Positions 11,381 to 21,292 of a stretch of DNA of 40,472 nucleotides are shown in pieces (position 1 is the stretch's first letter; every line of letters begins with the position of its first letter). Position numbers and translations under genes: made by a program. The stretch comes from Podochytrium sp. JEL0797 (lineage: Eukaryota > Chytridiomycota > Chytridiomycetes > Chytridiales > Chytriomycetaceae): assembly GCA_027596195.1 (NCBI GenBank), contig JADGJG010000120.1, positions 1 to 40,472 on the forward strand, written 5' to 3'. The notes beneath the pieces are model-generated. The model had not been told where the DNA came from, made no database searches, and saw nothing but the letters and a program-made list of their open reading frames with translations.

Positions 11381-12174
11381 GATACCTATAATACTGGAAT
11401 ATATTGTACAATATTTGGATGGAGGAGTTGGCTCACATCAATTTAATTGGCTCCTGGAAATTGGATGATAAAAAATGGGTGCGCGAAAATAGTATCAGCA
11501 ATTCCAGTCGCGAATACACACAACGATGTTCAATCACTTTTTTTTGAACAGGGTGCTGGCAGGTGAGAGTCACGTGTACCCTGAGTGACAACATGAACCA
11601 CCAGATCCCCCCTTTTGTTTCGGGATGCCCAAAGAGCAATCTCCGAACACAGTGTCGCATTCATTTTGTGACGAACACCCACAAGCCCCCAAAAAACTGA
11701 CTGGCCCCTTTTTTTATAAAATTAGTGGGGGGAAAAACAGGAAAAAGAATGTGTTGTACCGAGAAACCCAGTGAATAGGGTTGGGTGGGCGGGTTCTAAA
11801 ACTCCGCTCTGGCGGTCGCGGTAGTGAAACAAGATTCGGGATAAACTGTCTCGGGCTTGTTTGTATCCCTGCATGATTTGTCATGTTGTGTTCTTGTTTC
11901 TGAATCGCACCATTCTTCACCGGCGTTCCGTCGGTGCTAGCGTGACGGAACACGTATATTCCGAGTCCGAGATTATGAGGAGAACTTATAAACAAGCGTC
12001 GTTGTCAAGGCATTCTCTGCCAAAACTTCACAACGATTCAACGACACCCTTACCAACAAGAACCTATTTAATCCCGTTTAAGATCTCCTGTCCGGAACGG
12101 AGCTTCACTCCGGCGCCCAGTTCCCTCCTCCCCTTTTCAAATCACATAAAAAATCATTCATCACAAATCAAAAA
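11381..12174. other. Intergenic, transporters A to B
   Basis: No gene is seen in about 790 bases. The first 100 bases match the 3' flank of transporter B (blocks around AATATATTGTACAATAT and CCTGGAAATTGGAT), showing that the duplicated unit includes 3' flanking DNA. The right end carries the leader and motif of transporter B. Confidence 0.6.
12136..12146 (+). promoter_or_regulatory. Shared motif TTCAAATCACA, gene B
   Basis: Exact copy of the 11-mer, ending 28 bases before the start of transporter B. Upstream is a TTCACTCCGGCGCCCAG block that recurs, with one change, before transporter C. Function is inferred from conservation among diverged paralogues. Confidence 0.5.
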
Positions 12175-13645
12175 ATGGAGCAAGTGATGCCGGCGTCTCC
12201 CGAAATACTTCCCTTCGAATCTGACAACGAATCACCTGCTGCCATACTTGATATACGCGACGAAATGAAAGCTCCCTGCGCCTCTGATTCGGAGGAAATT
12301 GCTTTCGAAGGCATACTTGAGGAGTCCAAGAGACCGCCAGAGTTTCCTGATGGCGGTCTGGAGGCCTGGCTGGTTGTATTTGGAAGTTTCATTGGCCACT
12401 TCGTTGTATTCGGCAAGCGTGGATTCTCAGATATTTGATCTTGAAATCATCTTCGCTAACCTGCTTTTATTTCAGGATTTGTGTACGCTTTTGGAATCTA
12501 TAACTCTTATTATATTGATCATCTTGACGGAAGCGCCTTTGAAATCGCATTGATTGGGTCAGTCGAATCATCCATGATTGCTTTGTTTGGTTTCCTGGCA
12601 GGACTTTTGCAGAAACACCTTGGGTCGAGACTGACAGTATTTGTTGGCACTGTCGTACTCAGTTTGGGGTTATTCTTAGCTTCCTTTACGACTGCGGTGT
12701 CAGGGTTGATTTTGACTCAAGGTTTGTCTGATTTTGCTTTCACGAAGTTTTGACAGTTTTGCACCAGGTCTCATGTTTGGGGTTGGCGGTTCATTCATAT
12801 ACTTTCCCTGTGTCAGTCTTCCATCTCAATACTTTGAAAAAAAGCGAGGTCTCGTGACTGGAATCGCTGTGGCAGGGTCTGGTTGCGGAGGTCTTGCTTT
12901 CACCGTCATAACCGAAGCTATGCTTTCTCATATCGGACTCGCTTGGACACTTCGTGCTAGTGCAGTCATCTGCTTCGTCTCACTCGCACTCATCGCGCCG
13001 TTGATGAAAACCCGACTCCCGCAGTCAACTTCCGACTCGGCCAACTCCAAGATTAGCTTTATATTTCTCAAGAACCCCCTCTTCTACTGCCTCCTTTTCT
13101 CTTGCTTCTTTGCCAACTGGCTCACATACATCCCGCTCGACTTTATCACGGTGTTTGCGCAGCAACAAGTAAACGCGTCCCTTCACGACCAAAGCACCCT
13201 GTTGTCTGTTTTCAACGCGTGCAGCATCTTCGGGCGTGTGGGAATGGGTTTGATGAGTGATTTGGTTTTGGGACCACTCAACGCACTCGTGCTGAGCAGT
13301 TGGATCTCGGTCGCAAGTATTTTCTGGTGGCTGGGCGTCGATACATACCCAAATTTGATGGCATTTGGAGCTGTGAACGGGTTCTTTGACGGTGCATTTT
13401 GGGGACTATTTCCCGTGGTTGTGGCGGAGGTGTTTGGTGCTGATTCGAGCATGGGGGCCATGATGGGAATAATTTACTCGCTTGGCGTCTTTGCCGTGGC
13501 GAGTGCACCCATTGCTGGTTGGTTGGAGCAGAGTTATGGGCTCTTTACGATGATTTGGTATGCGGGTGGAGTGAGTTTGTTGGCGGCTGGGTGCGGGACG
13601 GCGGCGAGATTGCTCGTGTCCTGCAATTTGTGGAAGAAAATGTGA
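12175..13645 (+). CDS. MCT-like MFS transporter, paralogue B
   Basis: Same family and architecture as paralogue A: acidic cytosolic N-terminus, FPDGGLEAWLVVFGSF, about 12 TM segments, and an ending in LLVSCNLWKKM identical to A. Exons 12175-12412, 12476-12721 and 12768-13645 give 453 residues. Intron 1 (63 nt) has a GC-AG donor like A but contains a stop and is not a multiple of three, so splicing is required. A 184-bp block (12813-12996) is identical to paralogue C including silent sites, while A differs there at many positions, which points to recent gene conversion between B and C. Substrate unknown. Confidence 0.9.
12413..12475 (+). other. GC-AG intron, 63 nt (transporter B)
   Basis: The donor is CG|GCAAGC and the acceptor is TTATTTCAG|GA. 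It lies at the same codon position as the first intron of A, C and D. No GT donor nearby restores the frame, and paralogue C uses GTACAT at the equivalent site. Confidence 0.8.
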
Positions 13646-14223
13646 GAAACATAATACCTGAATATATTGTACAATATGTTTAATCGACGGAGGAGCCGGC
13701 TCGTATCGGTTTAATTGGCTCACTTGAGTTTAAATGGTTCCTGGAAATTGGATAATGAAAAGCATCCGCGCCCAAAACAATTGCTAACTTACGTACCATC
13801 CAGCAGCTCATTCGGTGCCAACTCCCCTGAGCCGGTGATAGATTGTAGCGCCAAACCACCTGAAGATTTTCCCGCGGTTTTGTTCTGTGACAGTTTGGAA
13901 TTACAAGTGACATGTGCCCTGAAATCAAAGGGAGGTTTTATCCCCCCTTTTCAAACGAGGGAGAGAGAGATAGAGAGAAGATAGGGTGGCGGCAACGGTG
14001 GCGCCGGGCGTCGACCGACACGCTCAAAGATTAAAAAATGAGGAATGAGGGAAGGAAGGTAAAACTTTGAAACAATTAATGCAACGCGCCGCTGCCAATT
14101 TCTCCTTTCCGAGACAGAGTTTCACTCCGGAGCCCAGCGCCTCCCCGGCGCCACATCACCCAGCCCTTTTCAAATCACATCGAAAAAAGAGGAGATTCAT
14201 TCATCCGCCGCGAATATCAAAAA
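13646..14223. other. Intergenic, transporters B to C
   Basis: No gene is seen. The left part repeats the 3' flank of transporter A, the middle has a short GA-rich simple tract near 13960-13982, and the right part is the C leader with the TTCACTCCGGAGCCCAG block and the TTCAAATCACA motif. Confidence 0.6.
14169..14179 (+). promoter_or_regulatory. Shared motif TTCAAATCACA, gene C
   Basis: Exact copy of the 11-mer ending 44 bases before the start of transporter C, within a leader very similar to that of A. Confidence 0.5.
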
Positions 14224-15695
14224 ATGGAGCACCTAGTGATACCGGCCACTCCCGAGATCCTTCCCTTCGAATCTGATAGCGAATCACCTGCTGCCACACT
14301 TGATATGCGCGACGAAACAAAAGCTCCGAGTTCCTCTGCTTTGGAGGAAATTGCGTTCGAAAGCATGCTCGAGGAGTCTAAGATGAGTACGCCAGAATTT
14401 CCTGATGGAGGTCTGGAGGCCTGGCTGGTTGTATTTGGAAGTTTTATTGCCAACTTTATTGTATTAGGTACATGAGGGCGATGGGATACTTGTTCCTGAA
14501 ATCACCTTCGTTGACCTGCTCCCACTTCAGGAATCGTGTACTCTTTCGGCATCTATAACTCCTATTATCTTAACCATCTTGACGGAAGCGCCTTTGAAAT
14601 CGCATTGATTGGGTCCGTTGGTTCAGCTGTGATTGATTTGTTTGGTTCGTTAGCAGGAGTGCTGCTGAAACACCTTGGGTCGAGACTGACAATCTTTGTT
14701 GGCGCTGTCGTACTCAGTTTGGGGTTATTCTTAGCTTCGTTCACAACCTCAGTGCCAGTGTTGATTTTGACTCAAGGTTTGTCAGAATTCGCTTTTCATG
14801 CACGTTTTTGACAATTTTCCACCAGGTGTCATGTTTGGGATTGGCGGATCATTCATCTTCTTTCCCTGTATCAGTCTTCCATCTCAATACTTTGAAAAAA
14901 AGCGAGGTCTCGTGACTGGAATCGCTGTGGCAGGGTCTGGTTGCGGAGGTCTTGCTTTCACCGTCATAACCGAAGCTATGCTTTCTCATATCGGACTCGC
15001 TTGGACACTTCGTGCTAGTGCAGTCATCTGCTTCGTCTCACTCGCACTCATCGCACCGTTAATGAAAACCCGACTCCCGCTCCCTTCTTCTGACTCGGCC
15101 AAGAGCAGCTTCACGTTTCTGAGGAACCCCCTCTTCTACTGCCTCCTTTTCTCTTGCTTCTTTGCCAACTGGCTCACATTCATCCCGCTCGACTTTATCA
15201 CGGTGTTTGCTCAGCAAAAAGTAAACGCGCCTCTTCATGACCAAGGCACCCTGCTGTCTGTTTTCAATGCGTGCAGCATCTTTGGGCGTGTGGGAATGGG
15301 TTTGATGAGTGATTTGGTTTTGGGACCACTCAACGCACTCGTGCTGAGCAGTTGGATCACAGTTGCAAGTATTTTCTGGTGGCTGGGCGTCGATACATAC
15401 CCAAATTTGATGGCTTTTGGAGCTGTGAATGGGTTCTTCGACGGTGCATTTTGGGGACTGTTTCCTGTGGTTGTGGCGGGGGTATTTGGTGCCGATTCGA
15501 GCATGGGGGCCATGATTGGAATTATTTACGCGCTTTGTGTTATTGCCGTGGCGAGTGCACCTTTGCTGGTTGGTTGGAACAGAGCTATGGGTTCTCTACG
15601 ATGATTCTGTATGCGGGCGGTGTGAGTTTTTTGGCGGCTGGGTATGGGACGGCGGCTACAGCGTCGTGGCTAGGTATTTGTGGAAGAAATTGTGA
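14224..15695 (+). pseudogene. MCT-like transporter, paralogue C, 3' end frameshifted
   Basis: Exons 14224-14467, 14531-14776 and 14826 onward align with A and B over the first ten or so TM segments. Intron 1 is ordinary GT-AG (GTACAT donor). Around 15560 one base is missing relative to A and B (CACCCATTGC there, CACCTTTGC here), so the frame stops at 15604 after 422 residues. A second base appears to be missing around 15660, since the C-terminal region aligns at DNA level up to 15695 but not in one frame. The product as it stands loses the last one or two membrane segments and the conserved tail. Everything upstream is intact, so decay is recent, or a truncated protein is still made. An assembly error at two sites is the alternative. 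Confidence 0.75.
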
Positions 15696-15878
15696 GATGG
15701 TTGATACCTGGCTGTATTGTGCAAAATATTGACTTAGGAGTCGACTCACATCAACCGTGAGTTGCATGCGTTAAAACTCGAGGATAAATTCACAGAAGAT
15801 ATTTATCTCCTTCACTTCTCTTTCAACCTTATATACAAAAAAGGAAGGGGGAGCGGAGAGCTCCGTGCTTTCCACTAT

Positions 15879-17357
15879 TCACATCATTTTGAAAACGGTT
15901 TTAGAAACCAGCACCCTCGCAACCGTTATACATCCCGCCGCCAACAAACTCACCACCCCAGCATACATAATCATGGTCCAAAACCCATACGTTTGCTCCA
16001 ACCACCCAGCAATAGGTGCACTCCCCACCGCCCCAACACACACGGAATAAATAATTCCAATCATGGTGCCCAAACTCGCATCAGCCCCAAACACGCTCGC
16101 AATCACGACAGGGAATAACCCCCAAAATGCGCCGTCAAAGAACCCGTTCACGGCACCAAACGCGAGGAGGCTTGGGAACGTTTCGACTTTGAGCCACCAA
16201 AACACGCTCGCGACCGTGATCCACATGCTCATAGCGAGGGTATTGACGGGTCCCATGAAGTAGTCGCTTGAGATTCCCATTGCGACACGTCCGAGAATGT
16301 TGCATGCGTTGAAAACGGCGAGGAGGGTACTCTGATCGTGAAGGGACGCGTTAACGCGCTGATCCGCGTATACAGTGATATAGCTGGGAGGAATAACAGA
16401 GACCCAGTTGGCAAAGAAGCAGGCAAAACAGAGGAAGTAAAAGACTGGGTTCTTGAGAAACGCGCGGTTTTTCGTTGGGTTCGCTCCGCCCGATGACACG
16501 GATGGAAGGCGTGCTTTCATCAGGGGTGTGATTAGAGCCAAGGAGATGAAGCAGATGAATGCGCTAACACGTAACGTCCAAGCGAGCCCGATTTGAGAGA
16601 GCATTTGTTCAGTGATGATAGAAAAGACGAGACCACCACAGCCAGTGCCGGCAACAGCGATTCCCGTGACAAGCCCGCGCTTTTTTTCAAAATATTGCGC
16701 TGGCAAACTGATGGAACTGAAGTAGATGAAGGAAGAACCACACCCATACATCAATCCTGGAAGAGAAAGAAAGGATATGAGAAAAATTCTTTTTGATTTG
16801 GAAAATTCACACCTTGCGTCAGAATCAAAACAGGAACCGATGTGGTGAAAGAAGCCAAGAATAATCCCGCAGAGAGAATCACGGTTCCAATAAAGATGGT
16901 GCGTCGCGGGCCGAGGCGTTCAGACATCATGCCCGCAAAAACCCCAAACGCCTCGACCGAATACGATTGCACCGATCCGATAAAGGCAATTTGAAAAGCA
17001 CTTCCTTCCAGATTGTTCAGATAGTATGAGTTGTAGATTCCAAACGAATTGAACATTCCTGCCAGGTAGAAAACATCAGCCCAAGAAACCATTCTGCTTT
17101 AGTTTTGCTTCCTAACCCGTGCACATGAAGGACGCGATGAAGCTTCCAAACACAACCAACCACGCTTCCAGACCACCCTCAGGAAAATCCGATGACGCAT
17201 GGTCTTTCTCTTCCTCCAAGGCTTCAATGTCTCCGGCGCGGTCTTCGAGTTCGTCGCTGACATCGAATTTTCTCCGAGAGGACGTTTGGTCACTCGATTC
17301 CACAGGAAGGAAGTCTGGCACCGTCGCAATTTCAGGGAGCGTCAACACTCCGGCCAT
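15879..17357 (-). CDS. MCT-like MFS transporter, paralogue D
   Basis: Intact member of the same family on the opposite strand, converging on the broken copy C. Exons 17357-17117, 17058-16813 and 16756-15879 give 454 residues. The two introns sit at the same codon positions as in A-C, and the middle exon is 246 nt in all four copies. Its TM1 signature reads FPEGGLEAWLVVFGSF, with Glu replacing the usual Asp. The N-terminus and central loop are well diverged from A-C, so D is the older branch. Both introns are GT-AG (donors GTTAGG and GTGTGA). Product presumed plasma-membrane or vacuolar; substrate unknown. Confidence 0.9.
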
Positions 17358-17868
17358 CTCTGATTTGATTCAAATTGGAAGAATGAACAAAAAAAATATT
17401 CAAATCACACATTTTGGTGTGGCACCAGCCGTGGCACCCTTTCCCCTTTGTGTGGAGCGCAGTCGATCGCGTGGAGGTATTTTTTTTCAAATTACCCCAA
17501 CCAATTAAACCCATACTCCAGAAAATATAAAAAAAATGAAGTTTTCAAAACGAAACTCAATCCCACTTTTCCAATCTTTCCTCTTTTTATGGAGCGGTTG
17601 ATCGCGCCAGAGACCTCATTCTCTTGCAGCTGATCCGATGGTAGTTAAGTGTTGATGAGACCATACAAGCATCTGGTGTGCATTTAATCACGATCCGTAG
17701 AAGAATAAGAAAATTCGATAGGAAAAAATGAATTCAGGAGAGGGAGAAAGGAGGTGAATGCTTCCTTACAATATTGAAATATGGACTTCCAACCTTGTTA
17801 GGAAGATGATTTAAAATCATAACTAGGTAAGAGGGGGGTTGAGTGGGATTAAAAAAAAGGAATGATTC
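17358..17868. other. Intergenic, transporter D to mini-protein 1
   Basis: No gene is seen in about 510 bases. It is AT-rich with several poly-A or poly-T runs. It holds the presumed promoter of D (including the inverted shared motif at 17399-17409) and the 3' region of the mini-protein gene. Confidence 0.5.
17399..17409 (-). promoter_or_regulatory. Shared motif before transporter D, inverted
   Basis: TTCAAATCACA occurs on the + strand 42-52 bases upstream of the D start, so relative to the gene it reads TGTGATTTGAA, opposite to A-C. A position-conserved but orientation-independent site favours a protein-binding element over simple leader homology. Chance occurrence cannot be excluded for a single 11-mer. 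Confidence 0.4.
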
Positions 17869-18265
17869 TTATTCATTTTTATGACCCTTTCGACAGACAC
17901 AACCCGACACACACACCAACAACACACACAACCCCATCATTCCACCCACGACCCCACCCGCAATCACACCAGTGAGGTCCTTGGCGTGGAAATCCGCCAC
18001 CTCGCATCCGTTCTTGGCCCCGTTGATGGAGTTGAAGCAGACGGCGGGGGAACAGGTGGGGAAGGTTATGATGGAGTACGAGTCCTTGCAGATGCCTTGT
18101 TTTTTTTTGCATTCGTGTGCGGTTTTTGAATAAAAAGAATTGATGCGTGGAAGGGGAGTGGAGGGGGTGGAATCTGCGAAACTCACATTGGCAGATGGTT
18201 GCATCCACGAGCGCGGCGTAAAAGAGCAAGAGAATAACGGCGTTTTGGAACGACTGGATCATCAT
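17869..18265 (-). CDS. Small Cys-rich one-TM membrane protein 1
   Basis: Two exons (18265-18187 and 18095-17869) encode 101 residues. The first exon is nearly all a signal peptide ending near VDATICQ. The mature ectodomain is about 45 residues with six Cys in the order CxCxC, CSPAVC, C, then a TM segment around GVIAGGVVGGMMGLCVLLVC with Gly-zipper spacing, and a short basic tail ending RKGHKNE. The intron splits the second Cys of the CxCxC motif after its first base. An identical architecture, same intron position and same motifs occur in 20833-21202 on the other strand, on the far side of the PPR-like gene. I recognise no named family; a surface or secretory-pathway adaptor is possible but not shown. 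Confidence 0.8.
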
Positions 18266-18642
18266 GCCCGACCAGTTTCACTCTATATTTTATTTTTTTG
18301 ATTGGCGTTATTTGGGAACAGGGTTCAATTTACTCCCTCAGGACCTAGAATAAAAAGGGAGGGAGGACGAGGAGAGACTAGGCGAAGAGTGACCAAATGA
18401 CATCATGAGACTCAAATTGGGGAGGGGTTTGCCGTTCCATCCCCGTTCTCGAAGGGCAGCGCGAGTATTCAAAAACTTATCCACGCGTTTCTCTTTTCAG
18501 TTTGATTGCATCCCATGTTCACGCAAGAAAAAGGTCCATACTGCTTTCTTTCAATGCATACAAATTCGATGCAAAAAATCTTCAAAAAATATCCCCTCAT
18601 CAAAAACCCAATCCAACTACAAACAAAAGAAAAGAGAAAAAA
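18266..18642. other. Intergenic, mini-protein 1 promoter and PPR-gene 3' side
   Basis: Nothing gene-like is seen. The left side is AT-rich sequence before the mini-protein start, the right side runs into the 3' end of the PPR-like gene. Confidence 0.5.
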
Positions 18643-20478
18643 TCACACCACCAACGCCTCATACCTCTTGACAACCTCACTCCCCTCCCCAAACGCCTCC
18701 CTCACAACCCTCAACACCCCACTCCGCCCCTCCATCCCATCTCTCTGCATCCTCTCCACCAATCCCACCACAAACACCTCCTTCTCCTCGACCTCACTCC
18801 CCGCCAACCCCTTCACCAACAAATCCACCGCCCTCCGATCCAACACAACACCCTTCCCCGAAACCGCCGTCTCAAACACCTCCGCCGCCTCCAACACCTT
18901 CCCAGCCCCAACCAACCCTTTAATCACCTTCGTGTACACCTCCACACGGTCCCGTGGGTCCTCAACACTTCGATCCAACGCTTCCACAAACACGCGCAAC
19001 CGCGCGATATCACCGGCACTCGCGAACCCAACACTTCCACACGCGTATCGCGTGAGATCCGTAAACTTGCCAATCCCATCCCACCACGCGTTCCACACAC
19101 TCAACTCCGTACCCGACTCCAACGGCGTCGCGAGCGCCAATTCGCGCGCGTACGTGTATACTCCCTCCATAGCTTTGATAGGATCCTCCACAAACGCAGG
19201 AGAGGCCTTGATGCCTTGCACAACAGTCCGCATGCATCCCCACGCGTCTGGGGCCGAAGCACCCGTCGAGTCGAGGGCGTACACACGCATCATGGCGTGC
19301 AAAAGGGCTGGGGTGGGTGCAGCGCCCTCCGGCGCAACGGTTTCACGCACGTGTTGGATTTCACGTTTTCCAGCTTCAAGGTTCCCAGCCGCGGTACAAG
19401 CTGCGAGAATGTGTTGCGAGAGCACGAGGGAGGGTGCGAGGCCGAGAGAGATGGCTTGCTCTCGCAAGCGGATGCAAGCCAAAAAGTCGCCGGTGCGTTC
19501 AAAGGGGCGCATGGCGATGGAGAAGAGGGTGTTGTTGGGGAGGAGTTTGGTGCGTGGGGCGAGGGTTGTGATGGTTTCGAGGAGGCGGAGCACAGCGGGT
19601 TTGGTGGCGGGGGTGGTGGTTGTGGTGTAGGCTTGGAGGAGGTCGGTGTAGGTGCGCAGGAGGAGGGCTGTGTGGGGGGGTGGTTGGGGGCGGGTGCGCT
19701 TTTTGATGAGGGAAGGGGAGGCGTCTTTGGGGAGTGGGGGGTGTCTGCGCCAGATTGGTTTTTGTTTGGAGAGGGGGATGAGGGTTGCGAGGAGGCGTTC
19801 GGATGGGTCGAGGTCTTGAGTGTTGGTTGTGGTGTTCTCCTTGACTGTTTTGGAGGCAGCGACGGGAGTGGCAGTGGAGTTGTTGTCTGCCGCGAGGATC
19901 ATGCGCTCTTCCTCCTCGCGCTTTCGCAAGGCTTTCTCGGCGTCCTTTGCTTGTTTTTGGTGATCGAGAAAAGCCTTGATTTCGTCCTTGGATTTCTTTT
20001 GCTCTGGACAGAGACGGGCGACGAGGGCGTTCAGCAGCTGCTCTGCTTCTTCGAATTTTGCAGCGCGTGCGAGACAAAGGGCGGCGTGGGAGAGCGCAAA
20101 GTTGATGTCAACGACGTTGTTGTTGTTGTTGTTGTTGGACGAGTCGCAGAGCAAGGCGGCAACGCCCGCGACGTCGGCGGCTGCAGCGCGCGCCTCGAGG
20201 ACAACGCCGAGCGCAGAAGAGGGCAGCCCAGTGGCTCCAGAAGAAGCAAACAGCGTCTCGACAAGCGCCGCCTTTCGTGCGCCAGCTGCCGCAGACACAA
20301 GCCGCGACACGTCCGTCGACGCGAGTCGCAACTCGCTGCCCTGCGTAGCCACAAATCCAAGGGCAGCTGCGTCACTGCCCAACGTGTGTGCGTCAAGCTG
20401 TCTACGCACAAAGAGCGTAGATGTATGAGCACTAGACATGCTCGAAGCACGCCGCACGGCAAGTCGTTGCAAAAACAT
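18643..20478 (-). CDS. PPR-like helical-repeat protein, probably mitochondrial
   Basis: A single uninterrupted frame of 611 residues, rare in this intron-rich window. The N-terminus MFLQRLAVRRASSMSSAHTS is basic, Ser-rich and lacks acids, as in mitochondrial presequences. Helix-pair repeats of pentatricopeptide character are visible near residues 345-415 (TGDFLACIRLREQAISLGLA, then LSQHILAACTAAGNLEAGKR) and near 520-590 (VEVYTKVIKGLVGAGKVLEA). A Lys/Glu-rich coiled segment and a seven-Asn run lie in the first third. PPR proteins bind organellar RNA or mitoribosomes; the exact role here is unknown. Repeat calls are by eye and degenerate, so TPR-like remains possible. Third-position GC is high compared with the neighbouring mini-proteins. 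Confidence 0.7.
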   Translation of the reverse strand: MFLQRLAVRRASSMSSAHTSTLFVRRQLDAHTLGSDAAALGFVATQGSELRLASTDVSRLVSAAAGARKAALVETLFASSGATGLPSSALGVVLEARAAAADVAGVAALLCDSSNNNNNNNVVDINFALSHAALCLARAAKFEEAEQLLNALVARLCPEQKKSKDEIKAFLDHQKQAKDAEKALRKREEEERMILAADNNSTATPVAASKTVKENTTTNTQDLDPSERLLATLIPLSKQKPIWRRHPPLPKDASPSLIKKRTRPQPPPHTALLLRTYTDLLQAYTTTTTPATKPAVLRLLETITTLAPRTKLLPNNTLFSIAMRPFERTGDFLACIRLREQAISLGLAPSLVLSQHILAACTAAGNLEAGKREIQHVRETVAPEGAAPTPALLHAMMRVYALDSTGASAPDAWGCMRTVVQGIKASPAFVEDPIKAMEGVYTYARELALATPLESGTELSVWNAWWDGIGKFTDLTRYACGSVGFASAGDIARLRVFVEALDRSVEDPRDRVEVYTKVIKGLVGAGKVLEAAEVFETAVSGKGVVLDRRAVDLLVKGLAGSEVEEKEVFVVGLVERMQRDGMEGRSGVLRVVREAFGEGSEVVKRYEALVV

Positions 20479-20832
20479 GAAGTCTTTTGGTCAAGAAAAA
20501 AGAAAATCGGAAATCGATGGCAAGTCAAAACACGGGTTTGCGACGTCCCTACCGGGGGACGCGTAACATGTGTTTCACGATTGCATATTGGTGAGGAAGG
20601 AAGGGGACACGAATGAACAAACTTTTGCCAGTTTCTCAAGAGGTTCTCTCTTTTCAAACCAATCAATTCAAAGTGCAAACCGCGCCTTTCCATTAGCCAT
20701 GTCTCGACACCCGATCAGATCCTCCGTCACCTTCGAACCTTTTCGAAGCAATCAGTTCCAATCAAAACAGAAAATGAAATCAAGACTGGATTTCATGCCA
20801 ATCAAAAATCAACTCACGAATCAACGCACCAA
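20479..20832. other. Divergent promoter region, PPR gene / mini-protein 2
   Basis: About 350 bases between two outward-facing starts. No gene seen. Repeated AATCAATTC/CAATCAG/CAATCAAAA-like words occur, of unknown meaning. Confidence 0.5.
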
Positions 20833-21202
20833 ATGATCTCGACCCAGTCTTTCCAAAACGCCGTTGTTCTCTTGCTCGTTCACATCGCGGTTGTGAATGC
20901 ATCCATCTGCCAATGTGGGTTTCCAGAATTTCAGTCCGCTCTTCACCATCATCTGAAAACCCTCCTTAGGTATCTGTAAGACATCATACTCCCTCATCTC
21001 CTCCTCATCCTGCTCCCCGGAGGCCTGCTTCGCGTCCCTTGGCAGCCCAACGAGCACCTGCCAAGTGGCAGATTATGAATCGAAGGATTTTACGGGCGTG
21101 ATCGCCGGAGGGACAGTGGGAGGACTTGTGTTGCTGTGCATGATGTTGGCTTGTGTGTGGTGTTTCTGTCGGACCATCTGTTGTTGCTGTTGTCTTGTGT
21201 AA
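20833..21202 (+). CDS. Small Cys-rich one-TM membrane protein 2
   Basis: Two exons (20833-20914 and 20970-21202) give 104 residues; no single long frame shows it, so it is easily missed. Signal peptide MISTQSFQNAVVLLLVHIAV then VNASICQ, six ectodomain Cys (CxCxC, CSPEAC, C), VADYESKDFTGVIAGGTVGG leading into a TM segment, then a cytosolic tail RTICCCCCLV with five adjacent Cys, a likely palmitoylation site. Paralogue of 17869-18265: both share QSFQNAV, ASICQ or ATICQ, CICK, SYS, CSPxxC, VAD, KD and TGVIAGG, and both have the intron in phase 1 of the same Cys codon. The tails differ completely, which suggests different membrane anchoring or partners. Confidence 0.8.
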
Positions 21203-21292
21203 GGAAGGGAATCGGCGTCGTACATATTCCCAATTTTTTCTTCATAAAAATATGTAGTAATTCAGCGTAATTTTATTTCTCGTCTCATCTCA

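Noticed and set aside
18316..18340. GGTTCAATTT, a possible tRNA B-box
   Set aside because: No matching A-box or cloverleaf upstream; no tRNA can be folded here.
18502..20616. A 704-codon + strand frame
   Set aside because: It overlaps the whole PPR-like gene antisense and has low-complexity His/Pro and Gly/Val composition. The - strand protein has a presequence and helical repeats and is the better model.
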